From Rhodanobacteraceae bacterium (GTDB lineage: Bacteria > Pseudomonadota > Gammaproteobacteria > Xanthomonadales > SZUA-5): a stretch of DNA of 64,000 bases. The translations under genes were made by a program, and so were the position numbers. Shown piece after piece: positions 25,346 to 34,026 of the stretch (position 1 is the first letter of the stretch; every line of letters begins with the position of its first letter). The notes beneath the pieces were generated by a model. That model was not told the DNA's origin. It searched no databases and saw only the letters and a program-made list of their open reading frames with translations. Location of the stretch: the NCBI GenBank assembly GCA_024234055.1, contig JACKOW010000007.1, forward strand, positions 124,001 to 188,000. Direction: 5' to 3'.

Positions 25346-27787
25346 ATGCTCCAGTCGTCGCGTGTCCTGCTGTTGCTGTTGCTGATCTGGACGGCGCCGT
25401 CGGCCCAGTCCAGCGACGCTGCTGCCGATCCTCTGCAGGGCAGCACGCTTGAAGCCGGCTTTGTCGACGTCTACCGCGATACCGAAGGTGGCCGGGTTCT
25501 GATCGGCGTGCACGAACTCGATCAGCCCTTTCTGCTGGTGACCTCCCTGCCCGGCGGCCTCGGATCCAACGATGTCGGCCTGGATCGCGGCCAGGGTGGC
25601 AAGCAGTACATTGCCCGATTCCGCAAGGTGGGTCCGCGCGTGCTGTTGCTGGCCGACAATGCCCGCCATGTGGCGCGCTCGGACAACGCCGATGAACGCA
25701 CCGCGGCCACCGACGCTTTCGCGCCGGCGGTGTTGTGGGCTGGCACGATCGTGAAGGACAGTGGCGGCAGCAGATCGCGCCGACGCGGAGCGAACGCGGG
25801 CAGCAGCGGCGCCGTGATTGTCGACATCAGCGGCTTTCTCGCCAGTGATCGGCACGGCATTGCAGCCGCCTTGAAGGCCGTCGATCAGGGTGACTATCAG
25901 CTGGATCCCGAGCGCAGCCTGGCGCTGCCCGAGGCGGCGCGCAGTTTTCCGGACAATGCCGAGTTCGAGGCGCTGCTGACTTTCCAGGGTCCGGGTGAGG
26001 CCGAGTTCGTCAAGCAGGTAGCCGCCGATCCGCAGTCCATCAGCTTGCGCCAGCACATCAGTTTCGTCCGTTTGCCGCCCCCCGGATTTCAGCCCCGGCC
26101 CTATCACCCGGGGTCAGGTGCATTCAGCACTGGCCAGATCGACTTCGCGCAGCCGTTGGCCAGTTCGATCGACGTTCGCTGGCAGCCGCGATTTCGCATC
26201 GAGCGAGACGCCTCCGGCCGGGTGCTCAAGCCCATCGTCTTCCATCTTGATCGCGGCACGCCGGAGCCGGTGCGCTCGGCGCTGCTGGAAGGCGCCAGCT
26301 GGTGGTCCAGTGCGTTCGAGCAAGCTGGTCTCACAGGCGCCTTTCGGGTCGAGCTGCTGCCGGAAGGTGCCGATCCCATGGACATCCGCTACAACATCAT
26401 CACCTGGACCCACCGCGCCACCCGAGGTTGGTCCTACGGCTATGCGCTGAGCGATCCGCGCACGGGCGAGATCATCAAGGGCATGGTCAATCTGGGTTCG
26501 CTGCGCGTGCGTCAGGACCTGCTGATTGCTGAATCCCTGCTGGCGCCCTATGACCAGCCCGATACCGAGGGCCGCGCCGTGGCTGCCCAGGAGATGGCCC
26601 TGGCGCGCCTGCGGCAGCTGGCGGCGCACGAGGTCGGACACGCACTGGGTTTTGGCCACAACTTTGCGGCCAGCCGCCACGGCAATGGATCCGTCATGGA
26701 CTATCCGCATCCGCAGATCACGCTCGGGGCCGACGGCCGGGTCGATTTCGCGCAGGCCTACGGCGTGGGCATCGGCCCCTGGGATGTGTTCCTGGTGCGC
26801 CACGGCTATGGAGTCTATCCCGACGAGTCGGCAGCGCTGGCCAGGCTGCGAGCCGACATCCGCGCCGCCGGCTACGAATATGTCGGCGACGCCGATGCCC
26901 GTGCGCCGGGCGACGCCCATCCCGCCGGCGCCCTGTGGGATCTACGGGGTACGGACACCCTGGCCGGTTTCGACCAACTGCTGAAGGTGCGCGACCATGC
27001 CTTGCGGAATTTCAGCATCGGGGTATTGCCTCCCGATCGCCAGAGCGGCGAACTGGAAGCACGCCTGGTGCCGGTCTACTTGTTGCATCGCTACCAGACC
27101 GAGGCCGTGGCACGCTTGTTGGGTGGCGCGAGTTACGCATCGGGATGGGCCGGCGATGGTCAGGCTGGAACCACTCGGGTCAGCGCAGCCGCGCAAATGG
27201 CCGCGCGCGAGCGCCTGTTGGCCACATTGCGACCGGAATTCCTCGCGTTACCGCCCACGCTGCTGGACCTGTTGACGCCCCCGGCACTGGAGTACACACG
27301 CGATCGCGAATACTTCAGCACGCGTGCCACCCCGCTGTTCGACCCACTGGCCGCCGCCGACGCTGCCGCCATGCTCACGATTCAGTTCTTGCTGGCGCCG
27401 CCGCGGCTGCAGCGACTGGCCCTGCAACATGCGCGCGACAGCGGCTACCCGGGCGTCGGCGATACCATTGACGCGCTCCTCGCCGTCACCTGGCGCACGG
27501 CCCTCGCCGATGATCCGCGACTGGCGCAGATTCAGCGCAGCACCCGCTGGCTGGTGCTGGACGCGCTGCTGGCACTGCTGGACGCAGGCGAACTGCATCC
27601 CCTGGTCGATACTGAGCTACGATCGCAGTTGCAGGACTTCGCGAGTTGGGCCGAGGCACCGGCGCGATCGGGGTCCACGAACCCGGATCTGGGCATCGCC
27701 GCCGATCGGGTGCGACGCTATCTCGCAGACCCTGCCGCGGTGAAACTCCGACCCTTGCCCCTCGTGCCACCCGGCGCGCCGATCTGA
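25346..27787 (+). CDS. Secreted zinc-dependent metalloprotease (DUF5117/DUF4953-like)
   Basis: This 813-residue protein has signal peptide MLQSSRVLLLLLLIWTAPSA. The N-terminal beta-rich domain (about 25-290) resembles DUF5117. The catalytic domain has HEVGHALGFGHNFAAS with His428, Glu429, His432 and His438, the metzincin zinc site, and SVMDYPHPQI as the Met-turn. The C-terminal part is helical. It is probably a periplasmic or exported protease of the family that includes several Bacteroidetes and xanthomonad enzymes; substrate is unknown. It lies 16 bp before a TfoX-like gene. Confidence 0.88.
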   Translation: MLQSSRVLLLLLLIWTAPSAQSSDAAADPLQGSTLEAGFVDVYRDTEGGRVLIGVHELDQPFLLVTSLPGGLGSNDVGLDRGQGGKQYIARFRKVGPRVLLLADNARHVARSDNADERTAATDAFAPAVLWAGTIVKDSGGSRSRRRGANAGSSGAVIVDISGFLASDRHGIAAALKAVDQGDYQLDPERSLALPEAARSFPDNAEFEALLTFQGPGEAEFVKQVAADPQSISLRQHISFVRLPPPGFQPRPYHPGSGAFSTGQIDFAQPLASSIDVRWQPRFRIERDASGRVLKPIVFHLDRGTPEPVRSALLEGASWWSSAFEQAGLTGAFRVELLPEGADPMDIRYNIITWTHRATRGWSYGYALSDPRTGEIIKGMVNLGSLRVRQDLLIAESLLAPYDQPDTEGRAVAAQEMALARLRQLAAHEVGHALGFGHNFAASRHGNGSVMDYPHPQITLGADGRVDFAQAYGVGIGPWDVFLVRHGYGVYPDESAALARLRADIRAAGYEYVGDADARAPGDAHPAGALWDLRGTDTLAGFDQLLKVRDHALRNFSIGVLPPDRQSGELEARLVPVYLLHRYQTEAVARLLGGASYASGWAGDGQAGTTRVSAAAQMAARERLLATLRPEFLALPPTLLDLLTPPALEYTRDREYFSTRATPLFDPLAAADAAAMLTIQFLLAPPRLQRLALQHARDSGYPGVGDTIDALLAVTWRTALADDPRLAQIQRSTRWLVLDALLALLDAGELHPLVDTELRSQLQDFASWAEAPARSGSTNPDLGIAADRVRRYLADPAAVKLRPLPLVPPGAPI

Positions 27788-27803
27788 TTCCGGAGGCCAG
27801 AGC

Positions 27804-28160
27804 ATGCTTGCGCATTTCCAGGAGCTGTTGGCACCGTTGGGACACATTCGCACGCGGGCGATGTTTGGCGGCCACGGCGTCTATTGCGACGAGGTCTTCA
27901 TGGCCATCATTGTCGGCGATCAGCTCTATCTCAAGGTCGATGCCCTGACCCAGCCGCGTTTCGAGCAGGCTGGAAGTCAGCCCTTCATCTACCAGAGCAA
28001 GGGCAAGAGCGCCGCCATGAGCTATTGGTCGGTGCCAGAAGACGCGCTGGAATCGCCGCAATTCATGCAACCCTGGGCCGAACTGGCGCTGCAGGCTGCG
28101 CAGCGCAAGCAAGGCAAGATCGGACCGCCGCGCAGCACACTCCGCGCCCGACCGCGCTGA
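27804..28160 (+). CDS. TfoX N-terminal domain protein
   Basis: This 118-residue protein matches the TfoX/Sxy N-terminal domain: LAPLGHIRTRAMFGGHGVYC, then FMAIIVGDQLYLKVD and FIYQSKGKSAAMSYWSVPED. The C-terminal TfoX domain is absent, and the protein ends in a basic tail. Full TfoX regulates competence genes; single-domain relatives are common and uncharacterised. It is close behind the metalloprotease gene and probably co-transcribed with it. Confidence 0.85.
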   Translation: MLAHFQELLAPLGHIRTRAMFGGHGVYCDEVFMAIIVGDQLYLKVDALTQPRFEQAGSQPFIYQSKGKSAAMSYWSVPEDALESPQFMQPWAELALQAAQRKQGKIGPPRSTLRARPR

Positions 28161-28200
28161 AGCCACCCTCCCCCACTCCTGAACAACGCAATCCGCATTC

Positions 28201-28738
28201 ATGGCCAACCCACTCCAAGACCAGCTGCTCAAGGCCGGTCTGATCAAGAAACAGAAACTCGACGCCGCCGTGCGCCAACAGAACCGGCAGAAGGACGGCA
28301 AGGCCCCACCGCCACCGCCCTCCGAGCAAGTCAATGCCCAGAAACTGCTGGCCGAACGCGCCGAACGCGATCGCGCCCTGGCGGCCGAGCGCAACGCCCA
28401 GGCCCGCGCCCGGGAGCTGCAGGCGCAGATCCGCCAGATCATCGAAACCCACCGACTGAAACGCGAGGGCGAGTTGGCCTACCGCTTCGAACACGAGGGC
28501 AAGATCAAATCGCTGCTGATCGACGACAGCTCAGCGCAAGCAACTGGCCAAGGGCAGCCTGGTGATCGTGGCTTTCGATCAGGGCTATGAGCTGTTGCCG
28601 CGCAGCGCCGGCGCCATGATCACCGAGCGCGGCGGCACCCTGGCCGTGGATCATGCGAACACGCCGACGACGACCGATTCAGCCGCAGACGACGACTACT
28701 ACAGCCAGTTCGTGGTGCCTGATGACCTGATGTGGTGA
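28201..28738 (+). pseudogene. DUF2058 protein gene, interrupted by a +1 frameshift
   Basis: From 28201 the frame reads a DUF2058 (YaiL-like) protein (MANPLQDQLLKAGLIKKQKL, a charged coiled-coil, YRFEHEGKIKSLLIDD) and then drifts to a stop at 28590. The next frame continues the family exactly: QRKQLAKGSLVIVAFDQGYE ... YYSQFVVPDDLMW, stop at 28736-28738. One extra base near 28531 (GACAGCTCAGCG) accounts for the break, and 538 nt is one more than a multiple of three. It has no slippery heptamer. Either the gene is broken or the sequence has an error. In family members the protein is about 180 residues. Confidence 0.85.
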
Positions 28739-28743
28739 GCGCA

Positions 28744-28819
28744 GGGCACGGGTCACGGGTACGGGTCACGGGGCACGGGTCACGGGTCACGGGTCACGGG
28801 GAGGTTACGGGGTTCGGGT
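28744..28819. repeat. G-rich tandem repeat (GGGTCAC/GGGCAC units)
   Basis: About nine units of CACGGGT, CACGGGG or close variants lie directly after the DUF2058 stop. Each unit gives a run of three or four G on the plus strand, spaced by 3-4 bases, which is a strong G-quadruplex pattern. It begins six bases past the stop codon. Confidence 0.7.
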
Positions 28820-28825
28820 TCTTGC

Positions 28826-28890
28826 AGGTCCAGACTTGTCTGGACGCTCTTGGCGACTTGCTGAAAAAGCGTCCCGACAAGTCTGGACCT
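28826..28890. repeat. Long hairpin repeat of the GTCCAGAC family
   Basis: Left arm AGGTCCAGACTTGTC, one base, GGACGCT; right arm AGCGTCC, one base, GACAAGTCTGGACCT. The arms pair over 15 + 7 bp with a single T/C mismatch and enclose a 19-base loop. Each half also contains a smaller palindrome. It lies in the 517-bp gene-free gap 28739-29255. Confidence 0.75.
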
Positions 28891-28917
28891 ACAAGAGCCA
28901 GCGTCACAACGTACCTC

Positions 28918-29199
28918 TCCATGAACCCATATCGTAAGTTATTGATGCGTCATTGCGAGGAGCGCAGCGACGAAGCCATCCAGGGTAGCGCCGCACAGCC
29001 CTGGGTTGCTTCGCTATGCTCTCCATGAACCCATATCGTAAATTGTTGATTTGCTGTTGTAGGTCACGTTGCTCGCGCAGCGAGCTACGTGACGCAAATG
29101 GATGTCACCTAGTCCGCTGACGCGGACAACATGACCTACGACGGAGGGTTCATGGCCCGTGGGCAGTTTCAGGCCGACACAGGTGGCTCGCAATGACGC
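28918..29199. repeat. Dispersed intergenic repeat block (CATGAACCCATATCGTAA family)
   Basis: CTCCATGAACCCATATCGTAA occurs at about 28918 and again at about 29022. The first copy is followed by TGATGCGTCATTGCGAGGAG. The last 55 bases (29147-29199; GGTTCATGGCCCGTGGGCAG onward) are the reverse complement of a block at 12230-12290. A hairpin CGTTGCTCGCGCAGCGAGC lies near 29069. No gene is seen between 28739 and 29255. Confidence 0.65.
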
Positions 29200-29255
29200 A
29201 GCCAGGACCTGCCCCTGCTTCCTGCACCAACAGGGGCGCCACAAAGCCCGCTCGC

Positions 29256-29582
29256 CTACAGCCCCCACACCACCGGCTTGTCGGCTTCCAGCGCGCGCTT
29301 CAGCATCTCGACCAGCGGATACGCACGTTGCGACAGGCCGACCTGATTGGCGTTCACATCCTGGTCGTCGTCGCCATCATTCTTGCTTTCCGATTCCTCG
29401 TCTTCGCGGCGATGGCGGTCGCGCTCACCGGCCGCCGTCAGCGCCGCAATGGCTGCCGGCATTTCCGCAGGCGTGATGACCCCGCGCTCGCCCAGCTCCT
29501 TGCCGATGGCCTGGAGCAACATCTCGGCGTGCGGCTGCAACATCTGCACATCACCGGTGGCGCTGCAACTGAACTTGATCAT
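29256..29582 (-). CDS. DUF1840 family protein
   Basis: This 108-residue soluble protein begins MIKFSCSATGDVQMLQPHAE and continues with VITPAEMPAAIAALTAA, both typical of DUF1840. The middle is a highly charged low-complexity stretch (RRE, DEESESKND, GDDDQD), and the end YPLVEMLKRALEADKPVVWG is the family C-terminus. Function is unknown. The upstream in-frame extension to 29651 is rejected because MIKF is the usual start. It is 41 bp downstream of the large bPH2 gene on the same strand. Confidence 0.85.
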   Translation of the reverse strand: MIKFSCSATGDVQMLQPHAEMLLQAIGKELGERGVITPAEMPAAIAALTAAGERDRHRREDEESESKNDGDDDQDVNANQVGLSQRAYPLVEMLKRALEADKPVVWGL

Positions 29583-29622
29583 GCCGGTTCTCCTGCTGCT
29601 CAAACCTCGAAGTATGGCGCAA

Positions 29623-31164
29623 TCAGCTCCGACCATGCCCGCAGTTGCCAACTTCCCGGCGCAAATTCATGGCAAGTACCTGCGCCTCGTTCACATCCAG
29701 GTAGCGAATCTCGCAGCGTTCACCCGGACCGGCGCTGCGCAGATCGAGCAGCAGCCTGGCGGTGCCGTGGCGGCGATCTGCGGGAGAGCGCCTGAGCTCG
29801 ATCGACTCGATCCGGTCTACCGGCACGATCCATTCCTCGCGGTCGAGAATGCCCGATCGAAAGGCGAGAAATCGGCCATCGAAGGCATGGGCGGAATAGC
29901 GCTGGTAGCTGCGCGCGGTGAGCCAAGCCACCATCCCCACGACTGGCATCAGCAACAAGGACCAGGCACCGAACTTCAGGGCCACCGGTATCAGCAGGAA
30001 CAACCACAGCAGTTCCAGCCGGAACACCCGTAATCGACAGCTCGGATGCAGTGGCTGCCAGCTCAGACCGGCGCGCTCGCAGCCGGGAAACACCGCCTTC
30101 ACCAGGTCGTTCACCCGGTCCAGCGCCAACACGGGCGCCACCCAGATCAAGGCACTGTGCTCGCTCTGCGATTCGCGCTGCCCGGCAACCCCGACCCTGA
30201 TGGCAACGCGGTTCATCAGTCGATGCCCGAGACCATCGGCAATCAACAACTTGCTGACACGATCGCGGGTGGCGCTGGCATGCACGCGCGTCAGCGCCCC
30301 GTAGTCGCTGCGCAGCTTGTCGCCTTCCAGACTGAGACGAAAATCCCAGTAGATCAGCAGCCACCAGCTCACCGACAGCCCTCGCATCAGCACAAATCCG
30401 ATGCCGACGATGAAGATCGCAAGCGCAGCCCAGAACAGCAGACCATGATCCAGACCGACTTGCTGCGCCAACGCCCTCGGCCACCCCGTGATCCAGTCCC
30501 AGAAGGGCAGCACGTCATCCAGCTGCGAGGCCAAGGCAAAGGCGGCGGCGATCGCCAGAAAACCGCGATTGGAGATCAGACCGGCGCGCAACAGTTCGCC
30601 CGCATCCAGCTTCAGCAAGGGTTGCGAGTGCTCACGCTTGCCCGCGACCTCGAGCCGGGCATCTGTCCTGAGGCCACCGCGGCGCTCACCCAGCGCCGTC
30701 TGCAAGGCCAGTGCATCGCGCCGTGACAGCACCCGCAGGGCCGCTTCGGCCTCTTCGCCGCCGCCCGATTCGATCGACACCTCGGCCACGCCCAGCAGGC
30801 GATGCCCCAGCCCGCGGGTGACGGTCAGGTTCTCGATCCGTGTCCAGGGTATGCGCCGTACCGTCTTCTCCAGCCAGCCGTTGCGCAGCACCAGCTGGGT
30901 GTCGGTAATCCAGTAGCGGAAGATCCAGACCTTGGCGACGCTGGAGATCACCACGAAAACTGCCGCAATGACCATGCCTGCCACGGCGTAGTGACCAAAG
31001 CGGTCGCTGAAACTGCCGAGCAGCAGCGGAAAGGCCCAGCCCGCCACGCCGCGCAGCTCGGCAAACAGCTCGAACAGCAGCGACCACGCGTGCAGTCGCT
31101 TTCCGGGCCCGTCGGGCAAGCCTTCGGCCAGCGCCTGCTGGTGCGGAGCGTCGCCGACGTTCAT
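29623..31164 (-). CDS. Membrane protein with bacterial PH (bPH2) domains, YdbT-like
   Basis: This 513-residue protein has several pairs of membrane helices, each followed by a bPH2 domain. Landmarks are ITDTQLVLRNGWLEKTVRRI, LSLEGDKLRSDYGALTRVHA and FLAFRSGILDREEWIVPVDR, giving three PH-like units. This matches the larger partner of the YdbS-YdbT pair. In Bacillus such proteins help protect against certain bacteriocins; a function here is unknown. It overlaps the next gene upstream (the smaller partner) by 4 bp. Confidence 0.85.
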   Translation of the reverse strand: MNVGDAPHQQALAEGLPDGPGKRLHAWSLLFELFAELRGVAGWAFPLLLGSFSDRFGHYAVAGMVIAAVFVVISSVAKVWIFRYWITDTQLVLRNGWLEKTVRRIPWTRIENLTVTRGLGHRLLGVAEVSIESGGGEEAEAALRVLSRRDALALQTALGERRGGLRTDARLEVAGKREHSQPLLKLDAGELLRAGLISNRGFLAIAAAFALASQLDDVLPFWDWITGWPRALAQQVGLDHGLLFWAALAIFIVGIGFVLMRGLSVSWWLLIYWDFRLSLEGDKLRSDYGALTRVHASATRDRVSKLLIADGLGHRLMNRVAIRVGVAGQRESQSEHSALIWVAPVLALDRVNDLVKAVFPGCERAGLSWQPLHPSCRLRVFRLELLWLFLLIPVALKFGAWSLLLMPVVGMVAWLTARSYQRYSAHAFDGRFLAFRSGILDREEWIVPVDRIESIELRRSPADRRHGTARLLLDLRSAGPGERCEIRYLDVNEAQVLAMNLRREVGNCGHGRS

Positions 31165-31652
31165 GCGGGACCCTGATCCGCTCCAGCGAGACTCGGCTGA
31201 TTTCCTGCGCTCAGCAGCGTGTCACGCAGTTGCATGGCACGCTCTGCGGCCAACCCGGACACCTGCACATGCGGCACATGCGCACCGGCGGTGTAGAAGC
31301 TCAGTTGCGCCAGCCCGTAGCGCCGGGCTATGGGGCCCACCACCACATCCACATGCTGGATCTTGTCGCGAGGCACAAAGATCTCCGACTGCCACCAGAC
31401 CCCGTGACGCAGGAAAAAGCCGTCCTCGTTCAAGGCATAGCGCAGATGTTGGTAATGCCGATGCACCACGCGCGAGGTCATCCATACCAGCAAGACGGCC
31501 AAGGCCACGGCGGCCACGAGCGCCAAGGGAAGGGACCAGGCCGACAGCAGCACGGCCAATCCGATGGGCAGAGGGAGTGCCCCCAAACGCGCCTGCCAGA
31601 TCCACAGCCTCGGCGCGCGCTCGTCCACAGCCTGAAATTCGATAGCGTTCAT
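31161..31652 (-). CDS. Membrane protein with a single bPH2 domain, YdbS-like
   Basis: This 163-residue protein has two membrane helices (GLAVLLSAWSLPLALVAAVA and adjacent) and one bPH2 domain (YALNEDGFFLRHGVWWQSEI, then FVPRDKIQHVDVVVGPIARR). It is the smaller partner of the protein at 29623-31164, whose start it overlaps by 4 bp. The two are almost certainly translated from one message. Confidence 0.85.
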   Translation of the reverse strand: MNAIEFQAVDERAPRLWIWQARLGALPLPIGLAVLLSAWSLPLALVAAVALAVLLVWMTSRVVHRHYQHLRYALNEDGFFLRHGVWWQSEIFVPRDKIQHVDVVVGPIARRYGLAQLSFYTAGAHVPHVQVSGLAAERAMQLRDTLLSAGNQPSLAGADQGPA

Positions 31653-31782
31653 GCGGCCACTCTTCCTCAGTCCTCACCCAGCGTGCAGTCCCAGAAGTCA
31701 CTTCGTGCCTTTGGAAACCACTGCCGCCTGCGGCAGCTCATACTGGCTCAGGCCACGCCCGTGGCCGCTGAGGAGATTCGAT

Positions 31783-31989
31783 ATGGGCAGCACCGCCGGA
31801 CTGTTGTGGGGAGTGCTGTTCAGCTCCATCGGCCTCGGCTACTTCCTCTACGGCAAGAAGCAACGCGCGATTTCACCGATGGTCTTCGGCGTTGCCCTGA
31901 TGATGTACCCGTACTTCCTGGCAAACACCTGGATGCTCGTCATCGTCGGCACCTTGCTCACGGCCGGCCCCTACTTCATCCGCCTCTGA
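31783..31989 (+). CDS. Small membrane protein, conserved in xanthomonads
   Basis: This 68-residue protein has two hydrophobic segments joined by YGKKQR (GLLWGVLFSSIGLGYFLYGK and the C-terminal half ending LLTAGPYFIRL). Xanthomonas proteins of this size and pattern are sometimes labelled as amino-acid transport proteins, but evidence for that is poor. A GAGGAG ribosome site sits six bases before the ATG at 31783. The longer frame from 31651 would add 44 residues of no family likeness. It is divergent from the bPH2 genes. Confidence 0.75.
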   Translation: MGSTAGLLWGVLFSSIGLGYFLYGKKQRAISPMVFGVALMMYPYFLANTWMLVIVGTLLTAGPYFIRL

Positions 31990-32292
31990 AGTTCGCGCCC
32001 GCCAACGTACTTCCAGGCCATCAGCCCGACATCGCCCATGGGCCCTGAACCTTGCGGCAGACTCGAAGCGGCTTCAAGGAGGGAAGCGCGCCTGCGCGGC
32101 CGCTCTTGATCGTCCGGCACACGCAGCGCGGCGCCCTCCTCAGCACCCGCCCGCATGGCCGACACGCGTGCCACGTCGCTCGAACTCAAGATTTCCGCAA
32201 TAGCCTAGACTCGCGCCTCTGGGTTAGTTTCTGCTTCAGGCGGCAGTGGCGACTACACCTGCAAGGCCAGCCACACCAAAGGACATCGTGAC
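31990..32292. other. Gene-free gap before trpG
   Basis: This 303-bp gap holds no gene, no Trp-rich leader peptide and no convincing attenuator. An inverted pair of AGGAGGG and CCCTCCT (about 32077 and 32134) is the only structure seen. The trpG promoter must lie in it. Confidence 0.4.
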
Positions 32293-32889
32293 ATGCTGCT
32301 GATGATCGATAACTACGACAGCTTCACCTACAACCTCGTGCAGTACCTGTCCGAGCTGGGTGAGGATGTCCGGGTGTTTCGCAACGATGCGCTGACGCTG
32401 GCGGACATTGCCGCGCTGGCGCCGCACCGGATCGTGATTTCGCCGGGGCCGTGCACGCCCAATGAGGCCGGTGTGTCGTTGGACGTGATCCGCGAATTCG
32501 GTGGGCGGATTCCGATTCTGGGGGTTTGTCTGGGTCACCAGAGCATCGGCCAGGCCTTCGGCGGCGAGGTGGTCCGGGCCCGGCGGGTCATGCACGGCAA
32601 GACCTCGATGATCCGCCATGGTGGTGCCGGCGTTTTCGCCGGGCTTCCCGATCCTTTCGAGGCCACCCGCTACCATTCGCTGATCGTTCGTCGCGAATCG
32701 CTGCCCAATACGCTGGAAATGACTGCCTGGACCGAGAACGAAGACGGTTCGGTCGACGAGATCATGGGGCTGCGTCACCGCGAACTCGCCATCGAGGGCG
32801 TGCAGTTCCATCCGGAATCGATCTTGACGCGCGTCGGCAAGCAGCTGTTGGGCAATTTCATCCTGCAGTCGCAGCGCAAGGCCGCCTGA
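32293..32889 (+). CDS. trpG: Anthranilate synthase glutaminase subunit (TrpG/PabA)
   Basis: This 198-residue class I glutamine amidotransferase releases ammonia for anthranilate (or 4-amino-4-deoxychorismate) synthesis. The catalytic triad is Cys79 (LGVCLGHQ), His173 and Glu175 (VQFHPES). MIDNYDSFTYNLVQYL is the typical N-terminus. It heads trpG-trpD-trpC, so anthranilate synthesis is the main role, though such subunits often also serve folate synthesis. trpE is not in the window. AAAGGA precedes the ATG. Confidence 0.92.
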   Translation: MLLMIDNYDSFTYNLVQYLSELGEDVRVFRNDALTLADIAALAPHRIVISPGPCTPNEAGVSLDVIREFGGRIPILGVCLGHQSIGQAFGGEVVRARRVMHGKTSMIRHGGAGVFAGLPDPFEATRYHSLIVRRESLPNTLEMTAWTENEDGSVDEIMGLRHRELAIEGVQFHPESILTRVGKQLLGNFILQSQRKAA

Positions 32890-33012
32890 TCGGCCCGCTT
32901 CGTCAAACACCCCTTTACCCCGGCACCGTCGAGAACCTAGATTCCACGGGTCCGTGCGCGCAGATCTGCCCCAAGCTGGCGCCCTGCGCTGCCCCCATTG
33001 TCTGGAGCCCCC

Positions 33013-34026
33013 ATGTTGAATGAAGTGTTGAACAAACTGGTCAGCGGTCAGGACCTCAGCAGCGCTGAAGCCGAAAGCGCGATGCGTTCGATCATGTCGG
33101 GCGAAGCCACGTCGGCACAGATCTCGGCTTTCCTGGTGGCGCTGCGCATGAAGGGCGAAACCACCGACGAAATCGCTGCAGCCACGCGCGTCATGCGTTC
33201 ACTGATGACGCCGGTGGAACTGCCGACCGAGCATCTGACCGATCTGGTGGGCACCGGCGGCGACCACGCCAGTACCTTCAATGTCTCCACTGCAGCCAGC
33301 TTCGTCGCCGCCGTGGGCGGTGCTCGCATGGCCAAGCACGGCAATCGCTCGGTGTCGAGCAAATCCGGCAGCGCCGATCTGCTGGAAGCGGCGGGTGCGC
33401 GACTGGATCTGGGGCCAGACGCGGTACGCCGCTGCGTGGACGAACTCGGCTTCGGCTTCATGTTTGCGCCCATGCACCATGGCGCCATGAAATATGCGGC
33501 GCCGGTGCGCCGCGAGCTGGGCCTGCGCACGCTGTTCAATCTGCTGGGACCGCTGACCAATCCGGCGCACGCGCCGCATCAGGTACTGGGCGTGTTCGAT
33601 CGCCGCTGGCTGGAATCGCTGGCCCGGGTGCTGGGCGACCTGGGCAGCAAGCACGTGCTGGCGGTCCATGCCCTGGATGGCCTCGATGAGCTGTCGATCG
33701 CCGCGCCGAGTCAGATTGCGGAGCTGAAGGACGGCAAGGTTCGGGTCTATTCCATCGCCCCGGAGGATTTCGGCATCGCCCGTGCCTCGATTGATTCGAT
33801 GCGCGTGGATTCACCGTCGGAGAGTCTGGCGATCATCGAGCGCGTGCTCGGCGGCGAAAGCGGCGCTGCCGCGGATTTTGTCGCCCTGAATGCCGGCGCT
33901 GCGCTGTATGCCGCTGACCGTGCTGATACCCTGGCGGACGGCGTGGCCGCTGCGCAGCAGATCCTGAAAACCGGCGCCGCGCTGGAGCGCATGCGCCAGT
34001 ACGCCGAGCTGACCCAGACCCTATGA
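33013..34026 (+). CDS. trpD: Anthranilate phosphoribosyltransferase
   Basis: This 337-residue enzyme transfers the phosphoribosyl group to anthranilate. The PRPP site is VGTGGDHASTFNVST (residues 79-93), followed by KHGNRSVSSKSGSADLLEA (108-126), both at the expected positions, with the FMFAPMHHGAMKYAAPVRRE segment after. I start at the ATG at 33013, just before the first helix (MLNEVLNKLVSG). The last four bases overlap trpC. Confidence 0.96.
   Translation: MLNEVLNKLVSGQDLSSAEAESAMRSIMSGEATSAQISAFLVALRMKGETTDEIAAATRVMRSLMTPVELPTEHLTDLVGTGGDHASTFNVSTAASFVAAVGGARMAKHGNRSVSSKSGSADLLEAAGARLDLGPDAVRRCVDELGFGFMFAPMHHGAMKYAAPVRRELGLRTLFNLLGPLTNPAHAPHQVLGVFDRRWLESLARVLGDLGSKHVLAVHALDGLDELSIAAPSQIAELKDGKVRVYSIAPEDFGIARASIDSMRVDSPSESLAIIERVLGGESGAAADFVALNAGAALYAADRADTLADGVAAAQQILKTGAALERMRQYAELTQTL

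Noticed and set aside
31971..32189. Possible 72-residue minus-strand gene
   Set aside because: Arg/Ala-rich, no ribosome site and no likeness to a known family; it probably reflects base composition.
31990..32292. Tryptophan attenuator before trpG
   Set aside because: No leader peptide with tandem Trp codons and no terminator/antiterminator pair could be found.
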